From Microbacterium marinilacus (GTDB lineage Bacteria > Actinomycetota > Actinomycetes > Actinomycetales > Microbacteriaceae): a stretch of DNA of 64,000 nucleotides. The position numbers and the translations under genes were made by a program. The stretch covers positions 364,751 through 428,750 of the forward strand of contig NZ_JAIJZW010000003.1 of the NCBI RefSeq assembly GCF_019753765.1, read 5' to 3'. This document shows, one piece after another, positions 16,220-24,741 of this stretch. The notes below the pieces were generated by a model. That model searched no databases, had not been told where the DNA came from, and saw only the letters and a list, made by a program, of their open reading frames with translations. Each line of letters opens with the position of its first letter. Within the stretch, counting starts at the first letter, position 1.

Positions 16220-17086
16220 TTGAGCACGCACGACGACTGGGCCGCCCAGACCACCGCGGACGCCCTCGCCTCAGCGGACGCCCCGCGCCTCGACGGCAGG
16301 GTCGCCCTCGTCGCCGGAGGCGGCCTGAGCGGGCCCCTCGGCGGTGTCGGCTTCTCGATCGCCTGGCTCTGCGCCCGCTCCGGGGCGAGCGTCGCGGTGC
16401 TCGACCTCGACCAGGCCGCGGGGGAGCGCGCGGTCGCCGCCATCCGGGACGCCGGCGGCGAGGCGGAATGGTTCTCGGTCGACGTGACCGACTCGGCCTC
16501 CGTCGAGGCGGCCGTCGAGGCCGCGGTCTCCCGCTTCGGGCGGCTCGACCTGGTCGCCGACTCCATCGGCGGAGGCGGCGCGGTGCCCGCGTTCGACGTC
16601 GACGACGACGAGTTCGACCGCGTCCTGAACCTCAACTTCCTCTCCGCCTGGCGCATCCTGAAGTACTCGCAGCGTCACCTCGGCGAGGGCTCCGCCGCCG
16701 TCACGATCTCGTCGAGCGCGACCGAGGGCCGCGGGCCGACCATGCCGTACACGATCGCGAAGACCGCGCTCGAGAAGCTCACGATCGGAGCCGCGTCGTC
16801 GCTCGCCCCCCGCGGCATCCGCGTCAACGGCGTGCGTGTCGGCATGATCTGGGGCGCGTTCGCCGCTCGCGGCATGACCGAGGAGCAGCGCGAGCTGCGC
16901 CGCCAGAACGTGGCGCTGCAGACCGAGGGCACGGTGTGGGACATCGCCTCCGCGGCGTTCTTCCTGCTCACCGACAGGGCGCGCTGGATCTCGGGCCAGG
17001 TGATCGCCGTCGACGGCGGTGGCTTCGCGATGAAGGCGAACACGGGCGCCGCGGGGTCCGCCCCGGCGTCGAAGGAGAAGCGATGA
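16220..17086 (+). CDS. SDR-family oxidoreductase with atypical cofactor loop (SDR4)
   Basis: A 288-residue short-chain dehydrogenase. The catalytic Tyr-x-x-x-Lys is YTIAKTA, the Ser lies in TISSSATEG and the C-terminus has ISGQVIAVDGGGF. The Gly loop is VAGGGLSGPLGGVG, longer than the usual TGxxxGxG, so cofactor placement may differ. The TTG start at 16220 follows GAGGAACC. Its stop overlaps the CoA-transferase start. It lacks the RRI-ADVRD insert of SDR1-3, so it is not clearly mycofactocin-coupled, though it begins the operon that ends in mftE-mftF. Confidence 0.85.
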   Translation: MSTHDDWAAQTTADALASADAPRLDGRVALVAGGGLSGPLGGVGFSIAWLCARSGASVAVLDLDQAAGERAVAAIRDAGGEAEWFSVDVTDSASVEAAVEAAVSRFGRLDLVADSIGGGGAVPAFDVDDDEFDRVLNLNFLSAWRILKYSQRHLGEGSAAVTISSSATEGRGPTMPYTIAKTALEKLTIGAASSLAPRGIRVNGVRVGMIWGAFAARGMTEEQRELRRQNVALQTEGTVWDIASAAFFLLTDRARWISGQVIAVDGGGFAMKANTGAAGSAPASKEKR

Positions 17087-18489
17087 ACAAGGTCTTCGAC
17101 TCGGCCGCCGCCGCGGTCGCCGACATCCCCGACGGCGCGTCGATCGCGATCGCGGGCTTCGGGATCACGCACTCGTTCCCGTCGACGCTCATCATGGCGC
17201 TGCGGGACCAGGGGGCGAAGGGCCTCACGGTCTACTGCAACGGCCTCGGCTCGCCCGGGCACCCGACCGCGCAGGTGCTCGCCGAGAACCACCAGATCTC
17301 GCGGCTCGTCGCGAGCTTCTCCGCGCGCCCCGGGCCCGTCACCGCGGCGGAGGAGCAGATCCTCGCGGGCGAGATCGACTTCGAGGTCGTGCCGCAGGGC
17401 ACCCTCGTCGAACGGATGCGCGCGGGCGGCGCCGGCATCCCGGCGTTCTACACGCCGGTCGGCGTCGGCACGGCGATCGCGGAGGGCAAGGCCGTCGACG
17501 ACTTCGACGGGTCGTCCTACGTGCTCGAGCGGGGCATCACGACCGACTACGCCCTGCTGCGCGCCTACCGGGCCGACCGCGCCGGCAACCTGCAGTTCCG
17601 TGGCGGCAGCCGCAACTTCAACGACAGCTTCGCGAAGGCCGCGCGCATCGCGATCGTCGAGGTCGAGGAGATCGTCGATGTCGGCGAGCTGAAGCCCGAC
17701 GACATCGACCTGCCCGGCGTGTGGGTCTCCCGCGTGGTCCTCTCGACGCTGCGCGTCGACCCCGCCAAGCTGCCGCGCAAGGCCGAGCGCGGGGGCGACT
17801 CGCGGCGCGAGTACGGCGGCAAGCCTGCGCTCAGCCGCGCCGAGATCGGCCGTCGCGCGGCCGCGCTCCTGCCTGACGGGGCACTGGTGAACCTCGGTGC
17901 CGGCCTGCCGAACCAGATCACCGAGTGGCTCGACGGCCGCGGTGTGACGCTCCACGCCGAGAACGGCATCCTGGGCTACGGTCGCTTCGTGGAGGTGGAC
18001 AGCGCAGACCCGGACATGCACGACGCCGGCGGCAACTTCATCGACCTGGAGGCCGGAGCGAGCTTCTTCGACTCGGTCGCCTCGTTCGAGATCGCCCGCG
18101 GCAAGCGCCTCGACGCGGTCGTGCTGGGCGCCTATCAGGTGGACGCCGCGGGAGACCTGGCGAACTGGGCGCAGCCCGGTCGCCCGGGCGGCGGCATCGG
18201 CGGGGCCATGGACCTCGCCGTCGGGGCGCGTTCGGTGATCGTCACGATGGAGCACGTCGACAGCAAGGGCAGGCTCAAGCTCGTCGAGCGCGCCGAGTAT
18301 CCGATCACGGCGCCGTCGTGCGTCGACGCCGTCGTCACCGACCTCGCACTGCTGCAATGGGATCGAGAGAACGGGGGCTTCGTGCTCAAGGAGATCGCTG
18401 CCGGCTTCACGGTGGACGAGGTGCTGGAGCTGACGCCGATGGCGGTGTCGGTGCCCGCGGCGCCCGGCGTGATGCAGGAGAACTGGTGA
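17083..18489 (+). CDS. fused family I CoA-transferase (3-oxoacid type)
   Basis: A 468-residue protein with alpha (about 1-230) and beta (about 250-460) subunits in one chain. Marks are GFGITHSFPSTLI, the beta start ALLPDGALVNLGAGLPNQI, the catalytic Glu293 in HAENGILGYGR, and GGGIGGAMDLAVGARSVIVTMEH. Such enzymes move CoA between acyl-CoA and free acids, for example succinyl-CoA:3-oxoacid transfer. The ATG overlaps the SDR4 stop and its own stop overlaps the amidohydrolase start, so all three are coupled. It would activate an acid made by the neighbouring oxidoreductases. Confidence 0.88.
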   Translation: MNKVFDSAAAAVADIPDGASIAIAGFGITHSFPSTLIMALRDQGAKGLTVYCNGLGSPGHPTAQVLAENHQISRLVASFSARPGPVTAAEEQILAGEIDFEVVPQGTLVERMRAGGAGIPAFYTPVGVGTAIAEGKAVDDFDGSSYVLERGITTDYALLRAYRADRAGNLQFRGGSRNFNDSFAKAARIAIVEVEEIVDVGELKPDDIDLPGVWVSRVVLSTLRVDPAKLPRKAERGGDSRREYGGKPALSRAEIGRRAAALLPDGALVNLGAGLPNQITEWLDGRGVTLHAENGILGYGRFVEVDSADPDMHDAGGNFIDLEAGASFFDSVASFEIARGKRLDAVVLGAYQVDAAGDLANWAQPGRPGGGIGGAMDLAVGARSVIVTMEHVDSKGRLKLVERAEYPITAPSCVDAVVTDLALLQWDRENGGFVLKEIAAGFTVDEVLELTPMAVSVPAAPGVMQENW

Positions 18490-19361
18490 GCCGGCTCGGC
18501 GACGACATCGTCGCGATCGACTTCCACACGCACGTCCAGCGCTCCGCGCGCACCGGCACCACCGGCGCCGCGGAGGACAACGCCGAGGCCATGGCGGCCT
18601 ACTTCCGCACCGAGGCGCGCACCCCCACGGTGCACGACCTCGCCGACACGTATCGCGCGCAGAACATGATGTGCGTCGCGTTCACGATCGACGCGGGATG
18701 GAAGACCGGCGAGGAGCCGAGCGTCACGAGCGACGAGATCATCGAGCTCGCCGCCGAGCACTCGGACGTCGTGATCCCGTTCGCGACCGTCGACCCGCAC
18801 GGCGGCCGCCGCGCCGCGCGCGAGGTGCGCCGGCTCGCCGAGAAGGGCGCGCGCGGTGTGAAGTTCCACCCGAGCGCCCAGGAGTTCTCGCCGGACGACC
18901 GCGCCGTCTACCCCGTGTACGAGGCCATCGCCGAGACGGGCATCATCGCGCTGTTCCACAGCGGCCACACGGGCGCCGGCGCGGGCACCCGCGGCGGCGG
19001 GGGCATCCGGCTGAAGTACGGCAACCCGATGCTGGTCGACGACGTGGCGGTGGACTTCCCCGACATCCCGATCGTGCTCGCCCACCCGTCGTTCCCCTGG
19101 CAGGACGAGGCGCTGTCTGTCGCGCTGCACAAGCCCAACGTGCACATCGACCTGTCGGGCTGGTCGCCGAAGTACTTCCCCGCCAACCTCGTGCAGTACG
19201 CGCGCACGCTGCTGAAGGACAAGATGCTCTTCGGCACCGACTACCCCGTGCTGACGGCGGAGCGGTGGCTCCGCGACTTCGAGGGGCTGGGCTTCGACGA
19301 GGACGTGCGCCGGCGGATCCTGCGGGACAACGCCGCGAGGCTGCTCGGCCTCGCGGAGTGA
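18486..19361 (+). CDS. amidohydrolase-family protein (ACMSD-like decarboxylase/hydrolase)
   Basis: A 291-residue metal-dependent TIM-barrel enzyme. Metal ligands are visible in IDFHTHV (HxH), FHSGHTG, LAHPSFPW and the Asp of LFGTDYPV. Length and layout resemble the aminocarboxymuconate-semialdehyde decarboxylase branch. The GTG start overlaps the CoA-transferase stop. It probably carries out a hydrolysis or decarboxylation step in the same pathway as SDR4 and the CoA-transferase. A gene of the same superfamily lies at 32874-33875. Confidence 0.85.
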   Translation: MSRLGDDIVAIDFHTHVQRSARTGTTGAAEDNAEAMAAYFRTEARTPTVHDLADTYRAQNMMCVAFTIDAGWKTGEEPSVTSDEIIELAAEHSDVVIPFATVDPHGGRRAAREVRRLAEKGARGVKFHPSAQEFSPDDRAVYPVYEAIAETGIIALFHSGHTGAGAGTRGGGGIRLKYGNPMLVDDVAVDFPDIPIVLAHPSFPWQDEALSVALHKPNVHIDLSGWSPKYFPANLVQYARTLLKDKMLFGTDYPVLTAERWLRDFEGLGFDEDVRRRILRDNAARLLGLAE

Positions 19362-19420
19362 TCCGTGCGGTCGGCCGGTCGCGCGTGCGCCCGACGCCGC
19401 CCGGCTGACAGACTCGGGGC

Positions 19421-20155
19421 ATGACGTCGTCGTCGCTCCCTCCGAGGGCACGCAGCCTGGGGGAGCGCGCGTGGCCGGAGCTCGCCGAGCGGGAGGCGTC
19501 GCCCGTGGTCGTGCTCCCGGTCGGGTCGACGGAGCAGCACGGGCCGCACCTGCCGCTCGACACGGACACGCGCATCGCCGTGGCGGTGGCCGAGCGGGTC
19601 GCCGCGGCGCTGGCCGAGCGCGGCGGGGCGACGCTGGTCGCGCCGGCGGTCGCCTACGGCTCGTCCGGCGAGCACGAGGGCTTCCCCGGCACGGTGTCCA
19701 TCGGCCGCGACGCGCTCGCGACGCTGCTGCTGGAGTACGGGAGGTCGGCGTCGGCCTGGGCCTCGCGGCTGGTGATCGTGAACGGCCACGGCGGCAACGT
19801 CGAACCGGTGCGCGACGCCGTCATGCGGTTGAGGGACGAGGGCCGCGACGCGGCATGGGCGCCCTGCGCGGCCGCGCCCGCCGACGGTCTCCCCGCCGAC
19901 GCCCATGCAGGCAGGGCCGAGACCTCGCTGCTGCTGCACCTCGCGCCCGGGCTCGTCCGCGGGGACGCGGCCGAGGCGGGGGAGACGGCGCCGCTCGCCC
20001 GGATCCTGCCGGGCCTTCGCGAGCACGGCGTGCGCGGAGTGTCGCCCAACGGCGTGCTCGGGGACCCGTCCGGCGCCTCGGCGGAGGAGGGTGCCCGGCT
20101 GCTCGATGCCATTGTCCATTCCGCGCTCGCCCGGCTCACGGGGGACGTGTCTTGA
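19421..20155 (+). CDS. mftE: mycofactocin peptidase MftE (creatininase family)
   Basis: A 244-residue creatininase-family metallopeptidase. It cuts the MftC-modified MftA to release the Val-Tyr-derived AHDP dipeptide. Metal-ligand motifs are VGSTEQHGPHLPLDTD, YGSSGEHEGFPGT, IVNGHGGN and the Glu in HAGRAETSLLL. The ATG at 19421 has only a weak ribosome-binding site. The stop overlaps the mftF TTG start. It is 8 kb from mftD, whereas in most genomes mftA-F are contiguous. Confidence 0.93.
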   Translation: MTSSSLPPRARSLGERAWPELAEREASPVVVLPVGSTEQHGPHLPLDTDTRIAVAVAERVAAALAERGGATLVAPAVAYGSSGEHEGFPGTVSIGRDALATLLLEYGRSASAWASRLVIVNGHGGNVEPVRDAVMRLRDEGRDAAWAPCAAAPADGLPADAHAGRAETSLLLHLAPGLVRGDAAEAGETAPLARILPGLREHGVRGVSPNGVLGDPSGASAEEGARLLDAIVHSALARLTGDVS

Positions 20156-21609
20156 GCGGCGCGCCGGCCGCGCCTCGGACGGATGCGCCCCGGACCGAGC
20201 CGTCGCGCGCGCTGCCGGACGGCACGGTCGTGCGCCTGGCCCGCCGCACCCGCGTGGCCGACGGCGGCGCGGTGCTGGTCGGCGGAGCTCCCACGCGCGT
20301 CACGCGGCTGAAGCCCGGTGCGCGCGGGCTCCTCCGTGGACGGCGGATCGAGGTGCGGGACGCGGCGAGCCGGGCGCTCGCCGCCCACCTGATCGAGGCG
20401 GGCCTCGCCGATCCCGACCCCCGGACGCTCCCGGCGGCCGACCCGCGGGAGGTGACGGTGGTCGTCCCGGCGTACGGGCGCTCCCGCCAGCTGGGTCGCC
20501 TGCTCGACAGCGTGCGCGCCGACCTGGGCGACGTCCGCATCATCGTGGTCGACGACGGATCCGCCCCCGCCGACGCGTCGGCGGTCGGCGCGGCGGCCGC
20601 GCGGCACGACGCGGAGGTGCTGACGCTCCCCGAGAACCGCGGGCCTGCCGACGCCCGCAATGCCGGCCTTCGGGCGGTGCGCACGCGCTTCGTGCTGTTC
20701 GTCGACACCGACGCGGTGCTGCGGCCGGGCACGGTCGGTCTGCTGCTGCGGCACTTCGCCGACCCCGCGCTCGCCCTCGTCGCTCCCCGCATCTCGGGGC
20801 TCGAGGCGGGCCGCCCCAGCTGGGTGCTGCGCTACGAGAGCGACCGGTCGTCGCTCGACCACGGCGAGGACGGCGCTCTCGTGCGCCCGCACTCGCCCAT
20901 GGCGTGGGTGTCGACGACGTGCGTGCTCGCGCGCGTCGAGGCGCTCGGCGCCGGGTTCGGCGCTGGTATGCGCGTGGCCGAGGACGTCGACCTCGTCTGG
21001 CGCCTCGTGGAGGCGGGCTGGCGCGTGCGGTACGAGCCCGCGGCCGTCGCGGCCCACGAGCACCGCGGCACCGTGCGCAGCTGGCTGACGCGGAAGTTCG
21101 TCTACGGCACGGGGGCGGCCACGCTCGCCCGCCGCCACGGGGGTCTCGCGGCGCCCGCCGTGCTGGCACCGTGGACGGCCGGCGTGCTGCTCGCGCTGTC
21201 GGCGCAGCGGCGCTGGTCGGTGCCGGTGGCCATCGCGATCTCGAGTCTCGCCGCGGCGCGGATCGCCCGGCGGCTGCCGGAGATGGGCCGCCCGACGGCG
21301 CTGGCGACCCGGCTCACCGCGTACGGCGTCGCGTCGGCGGCGGCCCAGGGATCCGCCCTCGCCGTGCGGCACTGGTGGCCGGCGTTCGCGGTCGCCGCGC
21401 TGTTCTCGCGGCGCGTGCGGCGCATCGTCGCCGTCTCGGCGGTCGCGGACGCCGTCGTGGAGTACGCGCGGCTGAGGCCGCGGCTCGACCCGGTGCGGTT
21501 CGCGGTGGCCCGCCGCCTCGACGACCTCGCGTACGGCGCGGGCGTGTGGTGGGGCGCGTTGCGTGCGCGCTCGCCGCGGGCGCTGGCCCCGGTGATCCGC
21601 TCCCGCTGA
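20152..21609 (+). CDS. mftF: mycofactocin glycosyltransferase MftF
   Basis: A 485-residue GT2-family glycosyltransferase, which adds beta-linked glucose units to (pre)mycofactocin. After an N-terminal domain (about 1-95) come the GT-A strand VTVVVPAYGRSRQLGRLL, IIVVDDGS, ENRGPADARNAGLRA, the metal-binding VDTDAVL, and AEDVDLVWRLVEAGW with HEHRGTVRSWLTRKFVYGTGA. Hydrophobic C-terminal segments may hold it at the membrane. The TTG start overlaps the mftE stop. It is the last gene of the operon and converges on a TetR gene. Confidence 0.93.
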   Translation: MSGAPAAPRTDAPRTEPSRALPDGTVVRLARRTRVADGGAVLVGGAPTRVTRLKPGARGLLRGRRIEVRDAASRALAAHLIEAGLADPDPRTLPAADPREVTVVVPAYGRSRQLGRLLDSVRADLGDVRIIVVDDGSAPADASAVGAAAARHDAEVLTLPENRGPADARNAGLRAVRTRFVLFVDTDAVLRPGTVGLLLRHFADPALALVAPRISGLEAGRPSWVLRYESDRSSLDHGEDGALVRPHSPMAWVSTTCVLARVEALGAGFGAGMRVAEDVDLVWRLVEAGWRVRYEPAAVAAHEHRGTVRSWLTRKFVYGTGAATLARRHGGLAAPAVLAPWTAGVLLALSAQRRWSVPVAIAISSLAAARIARRLPEMGRPTALATRLTAYGVASAAAQGSALAVRHWWPAFAVAALFSRRVRRIVAVSAVADAVVEYARLRPRLDPVRFAVARRLDDLAYGAGVWWGALRARSPRALAPVIRSR

Positions 21610-21643
21610 CCCGTCGGGCGTTCGGCTGTTCCGCTCCCGCGCC

Positions 21644-21764
21644 CGAGCCCGCAGGCTCTCTGCGACCCGGCACGCGATCCGCTACCGGGTGGACGAAAGC
21701 GTGCGGGCTCGCCGCGGCCGAAGCACGGGGACCCCGCTCCCGCTGAGCCCAGGCGGTCGGCGAG
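21644..21764. repeat. structured intergenic element, copy A
   Basis: One of three related elements. Outer arms CGAGCCCGCA (21644-21653) and TGCGGGCTCG (21702-21711) pair perfectly, and an inner CGACCCGG / CCGGGT stem lies between them. Similarity to copy B continues to the base before the stop codon of the converging TetR gene. It fills the gap between mftF and that gene and may end transcription from both sides. Confidence 0.7.
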
Positions 21765-22385
21765 TCACGGGGCCGGGCGGGCGGCCCGCTCCGCCTCTGC
21801 GGAGATGCGGGCGATCTCCTGCCGGACGAGGACGAGCGCCCACTCGGCGCCCTGGGCATCCGTGGGGTCCGTGTGGAGAAGGTGGAGCGCGAGGCCGTCG
21901 ACGAGCGCGTGAAGCCGCCGGGCGGAGGCGAGAGTCTCGCCGTCGCCCTCCGCGGAGCCCGTGAGGAGCTGGACGAGTCGGACGAATGCGGCGCGCAGCT
22001 GCTCGTGGGCGTGGTTGCGGATGTCGATCAGCGCGGGCTGTGCCGCGGACTCGCCGACGAGCGCGAGGTTGACCTCGAGCTCCGCCCTGCTCTCGGGCTC
22101 CAGCGGCAGGAACTGCGCGATGACCTGGAAGGCGTACTCCTGCGGATCGTCGTCCCACGGGGTGGCGAGAGCGCGTTCCGTGGCGCGGGCGACCATGAGT
22201 TCGGCCGAGAAGTTCAAGAGCTCGGTGCGCGTGGGGAAGACGTAGCGGAGCGAGCCGACGACGACGCCCGCCTGATCCGCGACGGTGCGGATGGAGACGG
22301 CCCCCACGCCCTTGTCCAGGATCACCTGCCAGACCGCCTCGGCGAGCTGCTCCTTGCGAGCCTGCCTGTCGAACGTCTGTGCCAC
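21765..22385 (-). CDS. TetR-family regulator
   Basis: A 206-residue TetR repressor. The helix-turn-helix is SIRTVADQAGVVVGSLRYVFPTR, followed by ELLNFSAELM and a ligand-binding domain with ALVDGLALHLL, typical of the TetR/BetI type. The GTG start at 22385 lies just inside a very long palindrome. It is divergent from the GAP-family membrane protein, which is its most likely target. Confidence 0.87.
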   Translation of the reverse strand: MAQTFDRQARKEQLAEAVWQVILDKGVGAVSIRTVADQAGVVVGSLRYVFPTRTELLNFSAELMVARATERALATPWDDDPQEYAFQVIAQFLPLEPESRAELEVNLALVGESAAQPALIDIRNHAHEQLRAAFVRLVQLLTGSAEGDGETLASARRLHALVDGLALHLLHTDPTDAQGAEWALVLVRQEIARISAEAERAARPAP

Positions 22386-22393
22386 GGAAGCAC

Positions 22394-22440
22394 CGTAACA
22401 CGGTCGTGCTACGGTGCTTCCGTAGCACGACCGTGTTACG
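22394..22440. promoter_or_regulatory. 47-base palindromic operator between TetR gene and GAP gene
   Basis: Two perfect 21-base arms (22394-22414 and 22420-22440) flank the loop TGCTT. Each arm holds CGTAACACGG and CGTGCTACGG, which are imperfect versions of each other, so two TetR dimers could bind side by side. The site covers the promoter region of both divergent genes. Confidence 0.75.
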
Positions 22441-22472
22441 AAGTTCGACGACACCGAGGCAAGGGGCCGCAC

Positions 22473-23210
22473 ATGGACCTGACATCGCTGGGGTCGCTGG
22501 TGCTGCTGGCGCTGCTGGACTCGACGAGCTTCGGCACGCTGCTCGTCCCCGTCTGGCTGCTGATAGCGCCGGGGCGTGTCCGGTTCGGTCGCGTGATGCT
22601 CTTCCTCGCCACGGTCACCGTCATGTACTTCGGGATCGGGCTGGCGCTCCTCCTGGGCGCATCCGCGCTGCTCGACGTCTTCGACAGCGTCAAGCGTTCC
22701 GACGGCTTCCTCGTCGGTCAGCTCGTGGTCGGTGCCGCCCTGGTGGTCGTGAGCCATCGGATGGACGACAGGCGTGCGCGTGAGCGCGCCGCGCAGCGTG
22801 CGGCAGCGGGCACGGGGCGCATCGCCCGCTGGCGTGAGCAGGCGATGGGCTCCGAGAGGGCGTCCGCGGGGACCACGGCCTCGGTCGTCGCACTCGCGAT
22901 CGCCGCGGTGGCCACCGAGATCGCGACCATGGTGCCCTATCTCGCGGCCGTCGGCATCATCACGACGCAGGGCCCGGGCGCGCTCGGAGACGCGGCGCTG
23001 CTCGCGGGATACTGCCTCGTCATGATCCTCCCCGCCCTGATCCTGACGATCGGCCGGGTGCTCGCCCGCGACGCGCTCGAACGGCCGCTGTCCCAGCTCG
23101 ACCGCTGGCTCACGAGGCACGCACAGTCCACCGCCGCGTGGGTCATCGGGATCATCGGCGTGATCCTCGCGCTGCGTGCCGTGTACGAGCTGGGATGGAT
23201 CGGCGGATGA
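22473..23210 (+). CDS. GAP-family (SAP-like) membrane protein
   Basis: A 245-residue integral membrane protein with six hydrophobic helices, for example LGSLVLLALLDSTSFGTLLVPVWLL at the start and TAAWVIGIIGVILALRAVYEL at the end. It resembles the GAP/sulfolipid-addressing protein family, a LysE-like fold linked to export of lipids or small molecules. The ATG at 22473 follows AAGGGG. The divergent TetR gene and shared operator suggest inducible export. The substrate is unknown. Confidence 0.8.
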   Translation: MDLTSLGSLVLLALLDSTSFGTLLVPVWLLIAPGRVRFGRVMLFLATVTVMYFGIGLALLLGASALLDVFDSVKRSDGFLVGQLVVGAALVVVSHRMDDRRARERAAQRAAAGTGRIARWREQAMGSERASAGTTASVVALAIAAVATEIATMVPYLAAVGIITTQGPGALGDAALLAGYCLVMILPALILTIGRVLARDALERPLSQLDRWLTRHAQSTAAWVIGIIGVILALRAVYELGWIGG

Positions 23211-23228
23211 GACCGGCGCTCCCGCGAC

Positions 23229-23349
23229 CGAGCCCGCAGGTTCTCTGCGACCCGGTACGCGATCCGCTGCCGGGTGGACGAAAGCGTGCGGGCTCGCCGG
23301 GGCCGAGGCGCCGGGACCCCGCCCCCGCTGACCCCCGGCGGTCGGCGAC
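23229..23349. repeat. structured intergenic element, copy B
   Basis: The closest relative of copy A, with the same outer arms CGAGCCCGCA (23229-23238) and TGCGGGCTCG (23287-23296), the same inner CGACCCGG / CCGGGT stem, and about 120 bases of similarity ending in GGCGGTCGGCGA just before the VOC gene stop. Again it lies between convergent genes. Confidence 0.7.
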
Positions 23350-23724
23350 TCACGCGGCTGGGCGGGAGAAGAGGTTCACGAGGTTGCCGTCCGGATCGCG
23401 GAACAGGGTCGACCTGTTGCCCCACGGCATCGTCGTCGGCTCGAGCACGACGTCGTCGAGCACGTCCCGCAGCCGGGCGAACTCCGCGTCGACGTCCGCC
23501 ACGAGGTACTCGATGACGACCGAGTCGTTGCGGCCCGGCCGCGGTGCGCGCTCGCCCAGCATCGCCACCGTCGCGGGGTCGCCGATCGCCAGGGTGCCGT
23601 GTTCGGTCCGCAGCTCGGCGAAGACCGGCGCTGGCCGCGTGGCGACCGTTCCCGTCACCGTCTCGTAGAACCGGCAGAGCCCGTCGACGTCCTCGGTGAT
23701 GATGCGGATGGATGCGAAGTCCAT
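23350..23724 (-). CDS. VOC-family (glyoxalase/bleomycin-resistance-like) protein
   Basis: A 124-residue vicinal-oxygen-chelate protein. Paired beta-alpha-beta modules are visible: FASIRIITEDVDGLCRFYETVTG and VIEYLVADVDAEFARLRD, ending in LFRDPDGNLVNLFSRP. Length is normal for the family. Such proteins act in glyoxal or antibiotic detoxification or as dioxygenases; there is no way to choose here. The WYL regulator gene lies 75 bases upstream on the same strand, so the two may form an operon. Confidence 0.88.
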   Translation of the reverse strand: MDFASIRIITEDVDGLCRFYETVTGTVATRPAPVFAELRTEHGTLAIGDPATVAMLGERAPRPGRNDSVVIEYLVADVDAEFARLRDVLDDVVLEPTTMPWGNRSTLFRDPDGNLVNLFSRPAA

Positions 23725-23799
23725 GGTGTCCTCTCCGTCGGGCCGCTCGGCTCGACGTCACCATCGTCGACCCGCCGGGCGACAGCGTCCTGTCGGTGT

Positions 23800-24519
23800 T
23801 TACGGCGACTTCGCGTCGACGGCGGCGCCGGCGCCGACGGCCCGCAGCTCACCCTCGACGATGCCGAGATCCTCCGCGCGGAGCGTCCGCCGGGGCGGTC
23901 GTTCGTCCAGGGGCGTCACCCGGACGATCCGGTCGCCGCGGAACGCGCGAAGACCGTCGCGGAGGCGGCACCAGGCGATCAGGTACCAGGCGTCGCCCTT
24001 CCCGACGAAACCCAGCGGCTCGACGTCCCGCTGCGTCGCGCTTCCCTCGCGGTCGGTGTAGGCGATCCGCAGCACCTGTCCCGTTCGCAGCGCGGCGGCC
24101 AGCTCGCGCGGCGCCTTCTGCGTCGTCGCATCGCCCAACAGATGGATGCGGTCGGCGAGACGCGCGGTCTCCCTCATGCTGCGCTCGTCCGTGACGGCGA
24201 CCACCTTGCGCAGGGCGGAGGTGGCGGCGTCGCGGAACGGACTGGTGGACAGCGTGCCGAGCGCGATCATCACGGCGAGCGCCTCGTCGACGGTGAAGCC
24301 GAGCGGTGCGAGGGTGTGCGATCTGTCGAGACAGTAGCCGCCGGTGCGGCCGGGCTCCGCCCAGATCGGCACGCCGGCCTGCTGCAGCGCCGACAGGTCG
24401 CGCTCGATCGTCCGGGAGCTCACCTCGAAGCGCTCGGCGAGCCATCGGGCGCTTCGAGGACGCGGCGCGACGGCCCGCAGCTCCTCGACGATCGCGTAGA
24501 GACGGTCGGTGCGATTCAC
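23800..24519 (-). CDS. WYL-domain transcriptional regulator (YafY type)
   Basis: A 239-residue regulator. The N-terminal winged helix is RSARWLAERFEVSSRTIERDLSALQQAGVPI, followed by GRTGGYCLDRSHTLAPLGFT. The C-terminal WYL domain has VLRIAYTDREG and GKGDAWYLIAWCRLRDGLRAFRGDRI. WYL proteins sense nucleic-acid or other ligands and control stress, DNA-damage or accessory genes. It sits upstream of the VOC gene on the same strand and may regulate it. Confidence 0.9.
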   Translation of the reverse strand: MNRTDRLYAIVEELRAVAPRPRSARWLAERFEVSSRTIERDLSALQQAGVPIWAEPGRTGGYCLDRSHTLAPLGFTVDEALAVMIALGTLSTSPFRDAATSALRKVVAVTDERSMRETARLADRIHLLGDATTQKAPRELAAALRTGQVLRIAYTDREGSATQRDVEPLGFVGKGDAWYLIAWCRLRDGLRAFRGDRIVRVTPLDERPPRRTLRAEDLGIVEGELRAVGAGAAVDAKSP

Positions 24520-24575
24520 GTATCGACCCTAGGCGCGCGGACGCCCGGGCCGGATCGGACCGATCGCCTCGCGAC

Positions 24576-24643
24576 CGAGCCTGCAGGTCCTCTGCGACCC
24601 CGCGCGCGATCCGATGCCGGTTCGGCGGACGGATGCGGGTTCG
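24576..24643. repeat. structured intergenic element, copy C (diverged)
   Basis: A shorter, diverged relative of copies A and B. Arms CGAGCCTGCA (24576-24585) and TGCGGGTTCG (24634-24643) still pair if G-U pairs are allowed, and CTCTGCGACC and CGCGATCCG are kept. It lies between the WYL regulator start and the following small gene, so here it is not between convergent genes. Confidence 0.5.
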
Positions 24644-24741
24644 ACGAGGGGATGTCCGTGCTTCCGCGCAACGGAAGGCCCCGGCCCCCGCGCCGCGGGT
24701 CAGGCGTAGCGTCATGCCAGGCAGAAACGAAGGAGTCCACC

